Source: Fusobacterium sp. | GTDB lineage: Bacteria > Fusobacteriota > Fusobacteriia > Fusobacteriales > Fusobacteriaceae | Direction of reading: 5' to 3' | Assembly (NCBI GenBank): GCA_020024915.1 | Contig: JAHHSZ010000001.1 | Coordinates: forward strand, 1 to 48,652 | DNA length: 48,652 nucleotides | Part shown: positions 8,068 through 17,011 of the stretch, piece after piece | How the letters are laid out: each line of letters starts with the position of its first letter | How positions within the stretch are numbered: position 1 is the stretch's first letter | The notes under the pieces: generated by a model | What the model saw: only the letters and a program-made list of their open reading frames with translations | The model's database searches: none | Told to the model about the DNA's origin: nothing | Position numbers and translations under genes: made by a program

Positions 8068-8859
8068 ATGTTAACAATTTTTACCCCTGTATACAATAGA
8101 GAAGATACACTTGAAAGACTGTTTTATAGCTTACTTAAACAGACATGTAAAGAGTTTCAATGGGTGATTATAAATGATGGCTCTAGTGATAACAGTGAAA
8201 AACTTATAAAAGAGTTTATCCAAAACTCTCCCTTTGAAATCATCTACAAATATGTAGAGAATGGTGGAAAGATGAGAGCTATTAATGAGGGTGTAACTCT
8301 GGCAACTGGTGAGTACTTTTTTATAGTGGATAGTGATGACTATATTTCTGAAGATTGTGTTGAAAAGATCTTATCCTATGGAAAGGAGCTTCCCTCTAAT
8401 CTAGGGGGAATGATCTTTAGAAAGATCAATCTCCTAACTAATGAGATCACTGGAAAACCCTTTCCTAAACATATTCTTGATTCATCACCTATTGAGATTG
8501 TCTATAAGTTGGGAATAGATGGAGATAAAGCAGAGGTATTCCGAACTGCACTCTTAAAAGAACATCCATTTCAAGTACATACTGGGGAAAAGTTTATTCC
8601 AGAGGCAATTATTTGGATAAAAATTGGTGAAAAATATAAGATGAGATACATTGATGAAGGAATCTACTATTTTGAGTATCTTGAAACAGGTTATACTAAT
8701 AACTTTAAAAGATTACTACAAAATAATCCAAAAGGATTTACTGATTACTACAAATTTATGTTATCTCACCCTATTCCACTAAAAAATAGATTAAAATTTT
8801 TTATTCGTTATATACAGTGTATATACTATAATATGATCAATAAAGGAGGCAAGCTTTGA
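8068..8859 (+). CDS. Family 2 glycosyltransferase
   Basis: A GT-A fold glycosyltransferase of 263 residues that probably adds one sugar to the lipid-linked repeat unit at the cytoplasmic face. TIFTPVYNREDTL and VIINDGSSDNSE form the nucleotide-sugar site. GGKMRAINEGV and FFIVDSDDYIS (the DxD-type metal site) follow. The C-terminal third is amphipathic with basic aromatic stretches suited to membrane contact. It starts two bases after the initiating transferase stop and overlaps the next gene by four bases, so the genes are translationally coupled. Confidence 0.88.
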   Translation: MLTIFTPVYNREDTLERLFYSLLKQTCKEFQWVIINDGSSDNSEKLIKEFIQNSPFEIIYKYVENGGKMRAINEGVTLATGEYFFIVDSDDYISEDCVEKILSYGKELPSNLGGMIFRKINLLTNEITGKPFPKHILDSSPIEIVYKLGIDGDKAEVFRTALLKEHPFQVHTGEKFIPEAIIWIKIGEKYKMRYIDEGIYYFEYLETGYTNNFKRLLQNNPKGFTDYYKFMLSHPIPLKNRLKFFIRYIQCIYYNMINKGGKL

Positions 8860-9944
8860 AAATACTTCATATAATAACATCTTTGGAACTTGGTGGAGCA
8901 GAGAAACTTCTTACTGATCTAGTTCCCTTTCAAAAGAATAAAGGGCATTTTGTCAAAGTTTTAATACTCAGTGATAAGGGGACTGTTTTTAAAAAGACTC
9001 TTGAAAATAAAGGAGTTGAGGTTCTAGTATGTAAAAGTAACTCCATTAAATCTTTTAAAAATATCTTTCACATTCTTAGGGAGATAAAGAGAGAAAACTA
9101 TGATATTGTTCATACTCATTTAGTACATGCTCAATATTGGACAAGACTAGCTAAACTTTTTGATACTAAGAAGAGAAAATATATCACAACTGAACACAGC
9201 ACCTCAAATAGGAGAAGAGAGTCTAAGCTTATGCAGTTTATTGACAAATTTATATTTAAGGGCTTTGATAAAATTGTGAGTATCTCTGAAGCTACTGAAA
9301 AAAGTTTAAAAGAGTGGTTAGAGATATCTGATGATAGATTTGAAATAATATATAATGGAATTGATCTTACAGAGTTTAAAAACTCACTACCATATGAAAA
9401 GATTGAGTTAGGAGTTAAAAATGAGGACTATCTTTTAATGATGGTTTCAAGATTCCATGAATCAAAAAATCAAAAGGGAGTTATTGAAGCTCTAAAATGG
9501 TTACCTGTTAAGTATAAACTTGTTCTTGTAGGTGATGGAAAACTTGAGAATGATGTAAAAGAGTATTGTGAGAAAAATAATCTTTCAAATAGAGTTAAAT
9601 TTTTAGGCTTGAGAAGAGATATTCCAAAATTACTAAAAACTGCTGATATTGTTATTCAATACTCTTTCTTTGAAGGGTTTGGAATAACTGCAGTAGAGGC
9701 TATGGCTTCTGGAAAACCTGTTATAACTAGTGATGTTCCAGGTTTGAGACAAGTGGTTGAGAATGCTGGTTATCTAGTGAGTATAGATGATTCAAAAGAG
9801 TTGGCTAAGGCTATTTTAGCTCTTAGAGTTGAAAATAATTATGAAATAATAAGTAAAAAATGTTTAGAAAAGAGTGAAAACTATACTATTGAATCTTGTG
9901 CTAATAATTATTTAACACTTTATAAAAAGGAGATAGAGAGATGA
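8856..9944 (+). CDS. Family 4 glycosyltransferase
   Basis: A GT-B fold retaining glycosyltransferase of 362 residues. The N-terminal acceptor domain begins KILHIITSLELGGAEKL, typical of GT4 enzymes. DIVHTHLVHA, YNGIDLTEF and MMVSRFHESKNQKG lie in the middle. The donor-site signature is EGFGITAVEAMASGKPVI (E-x7-E). The start codon is TTG at 8856, overlapping the preceding stop (TTGA) and preceded by a strong AAAGGAGG, so the TTG is well supported. It overlaps the polymerase gene by four bases. Its donor and acceptor are unknown. Confidence 0.9.
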   Translation: MKILHIITSLELGGAEKLLTDLVPFQKNKGHFVKVLILSDKGTVFKKTLENKGVEVLVCKSNSIKSFKNIFHILREIKRENYDIVHTHLVHAQYWTRLAKLFDTKKRKYITTEHSTSNRRRESKLMQFIDKFIFKGFDKIVSISEATEKSLKEWLEISDDRFEIIYNGIDLTEFKNSLPYEKIELGVKNEDYLLMMVSRFHESKNQKGVIEALKWLPVKYKLVLVGDGKLENDVKEYCEKNNLSNRVKFLGLRRDIPKLLKTADIVIQYSFFEGFGITAVEAMASGKPVITSDVPGLRQVVENAGYLVSIDDSKELAKAILALRVENNYEIISKKCLEKSENYTIESCANNYLTLYKKEIER

Positions 9945-11125
9945 TAGCTTATTTTGGAATATTGTTATTTTTAGATGTGGGTGTTGCAATAGAACAAATT
10001 AATCACAATAAAAGGTGGAGAGAAAATTACTTTATACTCTCTCTTTTCCTTTTAGTTTTATTCTTTGGATTGAGAGGATATATAGGCTATGACTGGTTTT
10101 CATATAAGCCCAACTTTGATAATGTTCAAAATATTATGGAGATTATCAAAGGAGATAGAAGATCTCTTGTTACTGGTTATGAGATTGGATTTCAAATATA
10201 TAATTCACTTATAAAATCTTTTACACAAAACTATTTTATATATAATCTAATTAACTCAGTAGTTGATATATCTATTTTGTATATTGTTATCAAAAGATAC
10301 TCTAAATTTCAATTGCTTACCCTCCTACTATTCTTTGGAATCTATGGTGTTGCTTTAGAGATTGATATGATTAGAAATTTTAAAAGTATTCTGCTCTTTT
10401 TACTCTCTATTGAGTATATTGAACAGAGAAACTTTCCTTTATTTCTACTTTTTAATATAGTTGGAATACTCTTTCATATTAGTTCAATTCTATATATACC
10501 TATGTATTTTATTCTAAATATCAAATGGAATAGAAATCTTATTCTATTACTATTCATTTTAGGTAATATTTACTATATCTCAAATACAAGGATATTTTTA
10601 ACTGTTATAAAAAATTACTATAACTATCTCCCTGCAGGAATAGGTACAAGATTAAATGGTTATTTTAATCTCATTCCTTTAGATTTTCCACTGGGATTTT
10701 CTCTCTATTATTTTGAAAGAATGGCTCTCTTTTTATTAGCTTGGCTAGTGTCAGATAGTTTAAAAAATAAGAGATATGGAAATATTATGTTAAACTCTAT
10801 GTATATTTCAATATTTTTCTTTCTATATTTTTCTGAGTTTTCTATAATTTCAATGAGATTTAGTCTGCTCTTCATCTACTCATACTGGTTTATTATACCT
10901 ATGTTTTTAGAAATATTACCAAAATTCCCAGTAGTTATCTTTGCTCTTCTATTGGCACTATTTAGATTAAATAACCAAATTAATTTTATTGGAAGTCGTG
11001 AAGTCTACTCCTATCAAAATATCTTATTCAATGCTAAGGATTTGAATACTCAACTTGAAAAAATTAAATCTGCTAGTCAATTTAAGAACCTTGGTCACGG
11101 AAAAGAGATTTCACTACTATTTTAA
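9941..11125 (+). CDS. EpsG/Wzy-like polysaccharide polymerase
   Basis: A polytopic protein of 394 residues with about ten hydrophobic segments. A loop near residues 40-75 carries GLRGYIGYDWFSYKPNF, typical of EpsG family proteins (the RGxxGxDWxxYxPxF pattern). This family is expected to polymerise repeat units at the outer face of the inner membrane. Its place between glycosyltransferases fits a Wzy role. It starts by a four-base ATGA overlap with the GT4 gene. No flippase (Wzx) gene is seen beside it. Polymerases diverge strongly, so the call rests on topology, the short motif and context. Confidence 0.8.
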   Translation: MIAYFGILLFLDVGVAIEQINHNKRWRENYFILSLFLLVLFFGLRGYIGYDWFSYKPNFDNVQNIMEIIKGDRRSLVTGYEIGFQIYNSLIKSFTQNYFIYNLINSVVDISILYIVIKRYSKFQLLTLLLFFGIYGVALEIDMIRNFKSILLFLLSIEYIEQRNFPLFLLFNIVGILFHISSILYIPMYFILNIKWNRNLILLLFILGNIYYISNTRIFLTVIKNYYNYLPAGIGTRLNGYFNLIPLDFPLGFSLYYFERMALFLLAWLVSDSLKNKRYGNIMLNSMYISIFFFLYFSEFSIISMRFSLLFIYSYWFIIPMFLEILPKFPVVIFALLLALFRLNNQINFIGSREVYSYQNILFNAKDLNTQLEKIKSASQFKNLGHGKEISLLF

Positions 11126-11136
11126 GGAGATAATTT

Positions 11137-12243
11137 ATGAAAATAATGTTTGTTGCTAACTATATGTGGGATATCTACATATTTAGAGCTGGAGTTTTAA
11201 AAGCTTTGGTAGAAGCTGGTCATGAGGTGGTAGCTGTAGCCCCTGATGATGGTAGAATTGATCTAGAAAAAATTATTCCAGGTTTGAGAACAATTTCTAT
11301 TAAACTTAATAAAAGGGGGATAAATCCAATTGAAGATATTAAACTTATTAAAGATCTATATCTATTATATAAAAAGGAGAGACCTGATTTAATCTTTCAC
11401 TATACTATTAAACCTAATATCTATGGAAGTATTGCTGCTAAGCTATCTAAATGCAACTCCATTGCAATATTAACTGGTTTAGGATATTCATTTGTACAAA
11501 AAAGTTTAGTTTCAAAGATAGCTATATCTCTCTATAAGTTTAGTTTGAGATTTTCTAAAGAGATATGGGTACTCAACAGAGATGATAAAGATACTCTTAT
11601 CTCTAAAGGAATAGGCTCTGAAAATAAGATATTTATCCTTCCTGGAGAGGGAATTGATTGTGATAGATTTAAACCATTAAAAAAGGACAGAGATGATCAA
11701 AAGGTAGTATTTCTAATGGTGGCTCGTGCTTTTATTGATAAAGGATTTAAGGAGTATGAAGAAAGTGCCAGAAGAATTAGAGCTAAGTATGGAGATCAAG
11801 TTGAATTTTGGTATTTAGGAGCTTTAGGGGAGAATGCTGTTTCTGGAATTACTAAAGAATATATGGACTCCCTCGTTCATGAAGGAACTCTTAACTATTT
11901 GGGAATCACTGATAAACCTGAATTGATAATAAAAGAGTGTGATGCTATTGTCCTTCCCTCTTATAGAGAGGGAATCTCTAAAACTTTACTTGAAGGAGCT
12001 GCTATGGGAAAAGCTATTATTGCTTCTAATGTAACTGGTTGTAAAGAGATTGTTAATGATAATATCTCTGGTTATCTTGCTCAGGTAAAAAATGTAGATG
12101 AGCTTGTTGAAAAAATGGAAAAATTCATCTCTTTAACAGATGATGAAAGGTATAAAATGGGAATTTTAGGTAGAGAAAAAGTACTTCATGAGTTTGATGA
12201 AAAGATAATTATTGATATTTACAAAGAAAAGATAGAATTATAA
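11137..12243 (+). CDS. Family 4 glycosyltransferase (PglA-like)
   Basis: A 368-residue GT-B enzyme. KIMFVANYMWDIYIFR at the start, FHYTIKPNIYGSIAA and LTGLGYSFV are seen in the subgroup that includes PglA-type N-acetylgalactosaminyltransferases. The donor motif is PSYREGISKTLLEGAAMG followed by AIIASNVTGCKEIV. It probably extends the lipid-linked oligosaccharide in the cytoplasm. The Shine-Dalgarno AAGGAG lies eight bases before ATG. It is spaced 11 bases from the polymerase and 14 from the next transferase. The specificity is inferred from general resemblance only. Confidence 0.87.
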   Translation: MKIMFVANYMWDIYIFRAGVLKALVEAGHEVVAVAPDDGRIDLEKIIPGLRTISIKLNKRGINPIEDIKLIKDLYLLYKKERPDLIFHYTIKPNIYGSIAAKLSKCNSIAILTGLGYSFVQKSLVSKIAISLYKFSLRFSKEIWVLNRDDKDTLISKGIGSENKIFILPGEGIDCDRFKPLKKDRDDQKVVFLMVARAFIDKGFKEYEESARRIRAKYGDQVEFWYLGALGENAVSGITKEYMDSLVHEGTLNYLGITDKPELIIKECDAIVLPSYREGISKTLLEGAAMGKAIIASNVTGCKEIVNDNISGYLAQVKNVDELVEKMEKFISLTDDERYKMGILGREKVLHEFDEKIIIDIYKEKIEL

Positions 12244-12257
12244 GGAGAGTATAGAGT

Positions 12258-13250
12258 ATGATAGATTTAAGTATTATAGTTCCCATATATAACGTTGAGG
12301 AATATTTGGCAGAGTGCTTGAAAAGTCTATATAAGATAAGGTCTCTAAAATATGAGGTCATCTTAGTCAATGATGGATCTAAAGATAATAGTTTTAAGAT
12401 TATGGAAGAGTTCAAAAATCTATATCCTAATAAAACAGTAATAGTTAATAAAAAAAATGGTGGACTCTCTTCAGCTAGAAATGCTGGTCTTAAAGTTGCT
12501 AAAGGAAGGTATATATCTTTTATTGACAGTGATGATTTTATTGATACTGATGAGTTCGAAAAATTTGTTATTAAAGGAATTAAAGGAAGATTGGATATTG
12601 TTGTAGGTAATATGAGATACTATATTCCCGGAAAAATAGGGGAGCCTCTATTTAGATCTAAAAAAATTAAAGATTTGGAAACTACTGATGGAGTAAATTT
12701 CCTATGGAATCTATTTCAAGCACCTAAATGTTATAGAGAAGAGGTTGTTGATGATATATATAGAAGAGATTTTCTACTGAAAAACAATCTTTTCTTCAAT
12801 GAAGAAATTGTTCACGAAGACAGTGAATTCACAACTTTGGCTTATCTTAAAGCAAAAAAAGTAAAATATATTGATAAAGCTTTCTACTTCTATCGTCAAA
12901 GAGAGGGAAGTATAATGAATAAAGTTTCTGAAAAAAGTATTGTCTCTCTTGAAAAAATCTGTGAAAAACTTTTTTTAGAATGTAAAAATATAGAGAGTAA
13001 AAATGGAAAAGAGGTTTTAGCTAATCTAATCCTTAGCTTTTACTCTACAGTTGTGTATAAAAGATACAATGGAAATAATGACTATCAAAGAGTTTATAGA
13101 AGATATAAAGAATTATATAAAGAACTAAAAAAATACACTAAAGCTAATTTTGAACAAAACTTACTCTCTTTCTCCATCTTTATTCCAAACACTCTTAGAA
13201 AACTTTTAGGTAAAGAGATTAGTAATGTACAGAAAGTTCCTAAATTTTAA
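12258..13250 (+). CDS. Family 2 glycosyltransferase, last gene of the operon
   Basis: A GT-A glycosyltransferase of 330 residues. LSIIVPIYNVEEYL, VILVNDGSKDNS, NGGLSSARNAGL and YISFIDSDDFID are the standard motif series, with VHEDSEFTT as the probable catalytic-base region. The C-terminal 120 residues are variable and basic. It resembles CPS/EPS cluster transferases that finish a repeat unit. The next gene is on the opposite strand beyond a long hairpin, so this is the end of the polysaccharide operon. No chain-length regulator, flippase or outer-membrane export gene follows. Confidence 0.88.
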   Translation: MIDLSIIVPIYNVEEYLAECLKSLYKIRSLKYEVILVNDGSKDNSFKIMEEFKNLYPNKTVIVNKKNGGLSSARNAGLKVAKGRYISFIDSDDFIDTDEFEKFVIKGIKGRLDIVVGNMRYYIPGKIGEPLFRSKKIKDLETTDGVNFLWNLFQAPKCYREEVVDDIYRRDFLLKNNLFFNEEIVHEDSEFTTLAYLKAKKVKYIDKAFYFYRQREGSIMNKVSEKSIVSLEKICEKLFLECKNIESKNGKEVLANLILSFYSTVVYKRYNGNNDYQRVYRRYKELYKELKKYTKANFEQNLLSFSIFIPNTLRKLLGKEISNVQKVPKF

Positions 13251-13269
13251 GTAACTATCCAAATTATTA

Positions 13270-13349
13270 TAAAAAGAAGTTGATTAACTGGGGCTCTTCT
13301 CACTACTACAACATTGTAATATGTTACTAACTAAGTTAATCTAACTTCT
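13270..13349 (-). terminator. Long imperfect hairpin between converging operons
   Basis: AGAAGTTGATTAACT (13275-13289) pairs with AGTTAATCTAACTTCT (13334-13349) with one bulged base. The loop is 44 nt and contains a nested AACAT/ATGTT stem. Read on the minus strand the stem is followed by TTTTT, so it would terminate the pyridoxal kinase transcript. No T-run follows on the plus strand, yet no other plus-strand terminator is present. Confidence 0.55.
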
Positions 13350-13368
13350 CTCTAAAAAATTTCTATAG

Positions 13369-14253
13369 TTATTTTAACATCTCATAGTTAGTGGCAACCA
13401 TTGGAACTTTCAAAACATCTAACATTCTCTCCAAAAGCACGCCCTCTTTACTTGGATAATTAAATCCATAACTTGCCATAATACACTGCGTTATGAACTG
13501 TACTCCCCTTTCTATAGCTATTGGCAAACTATCTCCTTGCAACAAGCTTCCTATTACTACACTTGTATATGCGTCTCCTGTTCCTGGATAAGATGCTGGG
13601 ATATATTTACAGCTCACTCTCCAAAATAGATCATTCTCTCTATCATAAGCTACTACACTTGTCTTCCTATCAATCTCACTACTTGTAGTATCTGGAACAC
13701 TTGTTGCTATAACTATTTTAGGTCCCATCTCTGACAACTCTTTTATGTATTTTTTAATTTTTTCCTCTGTTGTATCCTCTTTATAATCTTTACCTAATAA
13801 ATACATAACCTCAGTGAAGTTTGGAGTGATTATATCAGCTTTTTTTATTAAGCTTCTCATTCCATTTACCATCTCTTCACCCATAGTCTTATATAGTTTA
13901 CCATCATCTCCCATCACAGGATCTACAACAGTAAATTTTGCTTTTTTTCCAAAATAATCAATAAAATCTTTAACTATCTCAATCTGTTTAGATGAACCTA
14001 AAAAACCTGAATATATACAATCAAATTCCAAATCCAATTTTTTCCAGTGGTTTATATGCTCCTGCATATACTCAGTTAAATCTATAAAACTATACCCTTC
14101 AAATCCTCCAGTATGTGTTGATAGTATTGCTGTTGGTACTGGACATACCTGAACTTTCATATTTGATAAGATCGGGATTATTGTAGTAAGAGATGCTCTT
14201 CCATATCCTGATAGGTCGTGTATTGCTGCTACTTTTTTCACTAAATGCTCCAT
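13369..14253 (-). CDS. pdxY: Pyridoxal/pyridoxamine kinase
   Basis: ATP-dependent kinase that phosphorylates pyridoxal or pyridoxamine in vitamin B6 salvage. It is a ribokinase-fold protein of 294 residues. AAIHDLSGYGRASLTTIIP is the N-terminal substrate region, VVDPVMGDDGKLY follows, and ITPNFTEVMYLLG is characteristic. The anion-hole/catalytic motif is PGTGDAYTS with Asp as base. Related ThiD kinases share the fold, but the DLSGYGR start and the length favour the PdxY branch. The Shine-Dalgarno GTGAGGTGG precedes ATG. It lies 65 bases after the MORN gene, with its own promoter in that gap. Confidence 0.85.
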   Translation of the reverse strand: MEHLVKKVAAIHDLSGYGRASLTTIIPILSNMKVQVCPVPTAILSTHTGGFEGYSFIDLTEYMQEHINHWKKLDLEFDCIYSGFLGSSKQIEIVKDFIDYFGKKAKFTVVDPVMGDDGKLYKTMGEEMVNGMRSLIKKADIITPNFTEVMYLLGKDYKEDTTEEKIKKYIKELSEMGPKIVIATSVPDTTSSEIDRKTSVVAYDRENDLFWRVSCKYIPASYPGTGDAYTSVVIGSLLQGDSLPIAIERGVQFITQCIMASYGFNYPSKEGVLLERMLDVLKVPMVATNYEMLK

Positions 14254-14282
14254 TTTTCCACCTCACTTTTATTTTCATATAT

Positions 14283-14311
14283 AATCTAACATATTTCTCA
14301 TTTTTAATCAA
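14283..14311 (-). promoter_or_regulatory. Predicted promoter of pdxY
   Basis: On the minus strand TTGATT (14311-14306), a 17-bp spacer and TAGATT (14288-14283) with TGT just upstream of the -10. It begins just beyond the MORN stop codon. Confidence 0.5.
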
Positions 14312-14318
14312 CCTTAGA

Positions 14319-14810
14319 TTAATTTATCTCTCTTTCTCTCACTATATTTCCCTCTATATCATACCACTTCCAACTTCCTACCATATTGTTTTTTCTATAA
14401 TTTCCTATCATCTCAAGCTTTCCATTCTCATAATATCTTCTTTTTTCTCCATCAAACTTTCCATTTTTATAGTTTTCTACTACTAACCTCTGCCCGTTGA
14501 TAGAGTAACTTCTACTCTCACCATCCAATTTCCCACACAGATAGTGAGTCTCTGTTTTAATTAAACCATTAGAATAATATGTAATTTTTACTCCATCTAA
14601 CTGATTTTTTTTATAACTACTTTTTGAAATTACTATCTCATTCTCATATATAGAGGAAATTCCATCTAACATATCATCTTTATACTCCAAGCTTTCAATT
14701 AACTTTCCCTCTTTATATTTCCTCAGTACTCCCTGTTTCCAATTGTTTTCATCTAAATAGTATTCATAGGTGAAACCTCTAATCTCTTCAACTACTCTCT
14801 TTATACTCAT
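14319..14810 (-). CDS. MORN-repeat protein (YwqK-like)
   Basis: A 163-residue protein built of about six MORN_2-type repeats of roughly 22 residues. Each has the pattern Y-x-N/D-G-x-L/K-x2-x-x-Y-K-N-G/N-x-L/K-D/x-G; clear examples are SNGLIKTETHY, KLDGESRSYSING and YENGKLEMIGNYRKN. Such proteins are sometimes annotated as the antitoxin of YwqK-type pairs, but no partner toxin gene adjoins it, so that role is not supported. No signal peptide is seen. The Shine-Dalgarno GAGGAG lies six bases before ATG. It sits between the pepV terminator and pdxY. Function unknown. Confidence 0.75.
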   Translation of the reverse strand: MSIKRVVEEIRGFTYEYYLDENNWKQGVLRKYKEGKLIESLEYKDDMLDGISSIYENEIVISKSSYKKNQLDGVKITYYSNGLIKTETHYLCGKLDGESRSYSINGQRLVVENYKNGKFDGEKRRYYENGKLEMIGNYRKNNMVGSWKWYDIEGNIVREREIN

Positions 14811-14823
14811 TCTATCTCCTCAT

Positions 14824-14862
14824 AAAGAAAAGAGGAAATTTCCCTAAGGTGATTTCCTCTTT
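14824..14862 (-). terminator. Terminator of the hydrolase-mlaA-pepV operon
   Basis: AAAGAGGAAAT (14829-14839) pairs perfectly with ATTTCCTCTTT (14852-14862) around a 12-base loop. On the minus strand the stem ends in a T-rich run. The flanking AATTTTTT on the plus side could make it bidirectional. Confidence 0.8.
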
Positions 14863-14879
14863 AATTTTTTATTAATCTC

Positions 14880-16262
14880 TTATTTAGCTAATTGATAAAT
14901 AGCCTCTACATATATTTTTAGGAGAGTATCTATTTTATCTATCTCAAGATATTCATTTTTCTGATGCATATTATCCACTTGTGATGATAATAGTGCTCCA
15001 AAAGCTACTCCATTAGTTACACATCTTGCATATGTTCCCCCACCAATTGCTATTGGTTGACTCTCCACATCTCCTGTAACATCTTTATAGACATTCATAA
15101 GTGTTGAAACTAGGAAACTATCCTTAGCCACATATAGAGGAGCTGTGTCTCCTGCTACTTCCACTTCCATAAATTTAGATGCTCTCTCCTTTATGATCTC
15201 AATAATCTTTTTATTTTCTACTTTAACAGGACATCTTATATCTATACAGATCTCTAGAACTCCATCTTTAAGAGTAGTTTTTCCTACGTTTAGAGTCAAC
15301 TTTCCACTCTCATCATCTTCAAAATTCACTCCTAAAGATTTTCCATCCATATCCATCTTGATATAAGTATTAAAAAATTCTACTAATGACTTAAGCTCTT
15401 CATTTTTAATCTTAATTTCTCTTAAAAATTCAAATAGAGCAGAAACGGAGTTATAACCTAAATATGGTTTTGAAGCGTGTGCTGATTTACCATAAGAGTT
15501 AATATGATAATTTCCATTTTTTTTCTCACAACTTATCTTATACTCTCCATTTTTATTATATACTGCTAAACACTCCTCCACACTCTCTAAATAATCCATA
15601 GGTATAGTTAATTCACATCTTTCTGGGACAGAGTTAAATGCATTTCCTCCACTTAGTGAAACATTGTCTAATGTTGAATAGTTATTTTTTAATCTCATAC
15701 GTACAATACCTTTCTCAGCAAATGTAACAGGGAAGTTTGAATCTGGTGTAAAAGCTAGTGTTGGTTGTGGCATCTTTAAAGTTCCAAAATAGTGTTTCAT
15801 ACACTTACTTCCACTTTCTTCATTAGATCCTAATATCATTCTTACTCTCTTATTTAATTTTATTCCTGAATCTTTTATAGCTTTCATTGCATATAGACAA
15901 ATAGTTGAAGGACCTTTGTCATCTAAAGTTCCTCTTCCATAGATTCTTCCATCTACTAGAGCTCCACTATATGGTGGGTAATCCCACCCCTCTCCCTCTG
16001 GAACTACATCAACATGCCCTAATATCCCTAAGACCTCTTCTCCCTCTCCAAACTCAATTGTTGCAACATAATTATCATAATTAATAACTTCAAACCCCAT
16101 ATTTTTTCCCAACTCAACAAAATAGTTTAAAGCTTTTGCTGGTCCCTCACCAAATGGCATTCCTGCCTTTGCTTCTTCCATTACACTCTTAATTTGAATA
16201 GCTCCTTGAATGCTCTTTATAACTTCATCTTTGTATACTAATACTTTCTCTTGTAAACTCAT
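14880..16262 (-). CDS. pepV: M20 family dipeptidase (PepV/Sapep type)
   Basis: Zinc dipeptidase with broad specificity acting in the cytoplasm, 460 residues as usual for PepV. Metal and catalytic motifs are in order: GHVDVVPEGEGW (metal His and following Asp), GRGTLDDKGPS (bridging Asp), GSNEESGSKC (catalytic Glu pair), FTPDSNFPV, and the C-terminal VDNMHQKNEYL histidine. The ATG at 16262 follows GGAGGGAAAA; an in-frame ATG at 16274 overlaps that ribosome site and is rejected. It lies 29 bases after mlaA in the same direction and ends at a strong terminator. The combination with mlaA looks like a shared transcript more than a shared function. Confidence 0.92.
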   Translation of the reverse strand: MSLQEKVLVYKDEVIKSIQGAIQIKSVMEEAKAGMPFGEGPAKALNYFVELGKNMGFEVINYDNYVATIEFGEGEEVLGILGHVDVVPEGEGWDYPPYSGALVDGRIYGRGTLDDKGPSTICLYAMKAIKDSGIKLNKRVRMILGSNEESGSKCMKHYFGTLKMPQPTLAFTPDSNFPVTFAEKGIVRMRLKNNYSTLDNVSLSGGNAFNSVPERCELTIPMDYLESVEECLAVYNKNGEYKISCEKKNGNYHINSYGKSAHASKPYLGYNSVSALFEFLREIKIKNEELKSLVEFFNTYIKMDMDGKSLGVNFEDDESGKLTLNVGKTTLKDGVLEICIDIRCPVKVENKKIIEIIKERASKFMEVEVAGDTAPLYVAKDSFLVSTLMNVYKDVTGDVESQPIAIGGGTYARCVTNGVAFGALLSSQVDNMHQKNEYLEIDKIDTLLKIYVEAIYQLAK

Positions 16263-16291
16263 TTTTCCCTCCATTGTATTAATAATCTATT

Positions 16292-17011
16292 TTAAAAAAC
16301 TTCACTTCCCAATTCATTTTGTAACTCTCTATATTTAAAAAATAAAAATCTCACATACTCGTACTCAAAAGGTGATCCTGTTTGATAATATTCAAACTGT
16401 ACATTAGCTCTAGTATTCACTGCTGAAAGTGTTGTTACACCTACACTATTTAGTTCATCTAAATCACTTGTCTTATAGATTGCTCCTCTTCCAAAAGTAT
16501 CCACTCCCTTACCAAAAGCATCTCTTACAAAACTTGGACCCAAAATAGGTAGAACTAAGTATGGTCCCTTTCCAATTCCATAACGAGCCAATGTTAATCC
16601 AAAATCCTCATATGGCTTGGGCATTCCTAATGATGAACCCACATCCACTAAACCACCAAAACCTAAAGCTGTATTTATAGTAAATCTTCCTATGGCTCTC
16701 ATTGCTTTTCCTATCTTAAACTGCAAGAGTGAGTTACTTGTTACAGAGATATAATCTGCATTCTCAAAGAAATTTTTAACTCCTGTTTTAATTGGTTTTG
16801 GTGTCACTGTCTTATAAAACCTCACTGTTGGTAAAAATATATATTTATCAAATTGATAGTTGAAGTAGTATATTCTCCTATTCAATGGCTCAAATGGATC
16901 ATACACTTCAAAATATTTAAATGATTCTTTACTATTTTTCTCCAATGCTTGAGCAAAGCTTGTAAAGGATAGAAGTAAAAGTATAATCACTAATATCTTA
17001 CTAAATCTCAT
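16292..17011 (-). CDS. mlaA: MlaA/VacJ outer-membrane phospholipid-removal protein
   Basis: Removes mislocalised phospholipid from the outer leaflet of the outer membrane and passes it inward. The 239 residues carry a Sec signal (hydrophobic 5-16, likely cut after FAQA) followed by the family core YDPFEPLNRRIYYFNY, NFFENADYIS, RFTINTALGFGGLVD and DFGLTLARYG, with GPYLVLPILGPS near the end. Most MlaA proteins are lipoproteins. This one has no cysteine at all, so it cannot be lipid-anchored. It overlaps the upstream hydrolase gene by 11 bases. No other mla gene (mlaBCDEF) is in the window. Confidence 0.92.
   Translation of the reverse strand: MRFSKILVIILLLLSFTSFAQALEKNSKESFKYFEVYDPFEPLNRRIYYFNYQFDKYIFLPTVRFYKTVTPKPIKTGVKNFFENADYISVTSNSLLQFKIGKAMRAIGRFTINTALGFGGLVDVGSSLGMPKPYEDFGLTLARYGIGKGPYLVLPILGPSFVRDAFGKGVDTFGRGAIYKTSDLDELNSVGVTTLSAVNTRANVQFEYYQTGSPFEYEYVRFLFFKYRELQNELGSEVF

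Noticed and set aside
14319..14810. MORN protein as an antitoxin of a toxin-antitoxin pair
   Set aside because: No adjacent toxin-like gene is present; neighbours are pdxY and pepV, each with its own signals.
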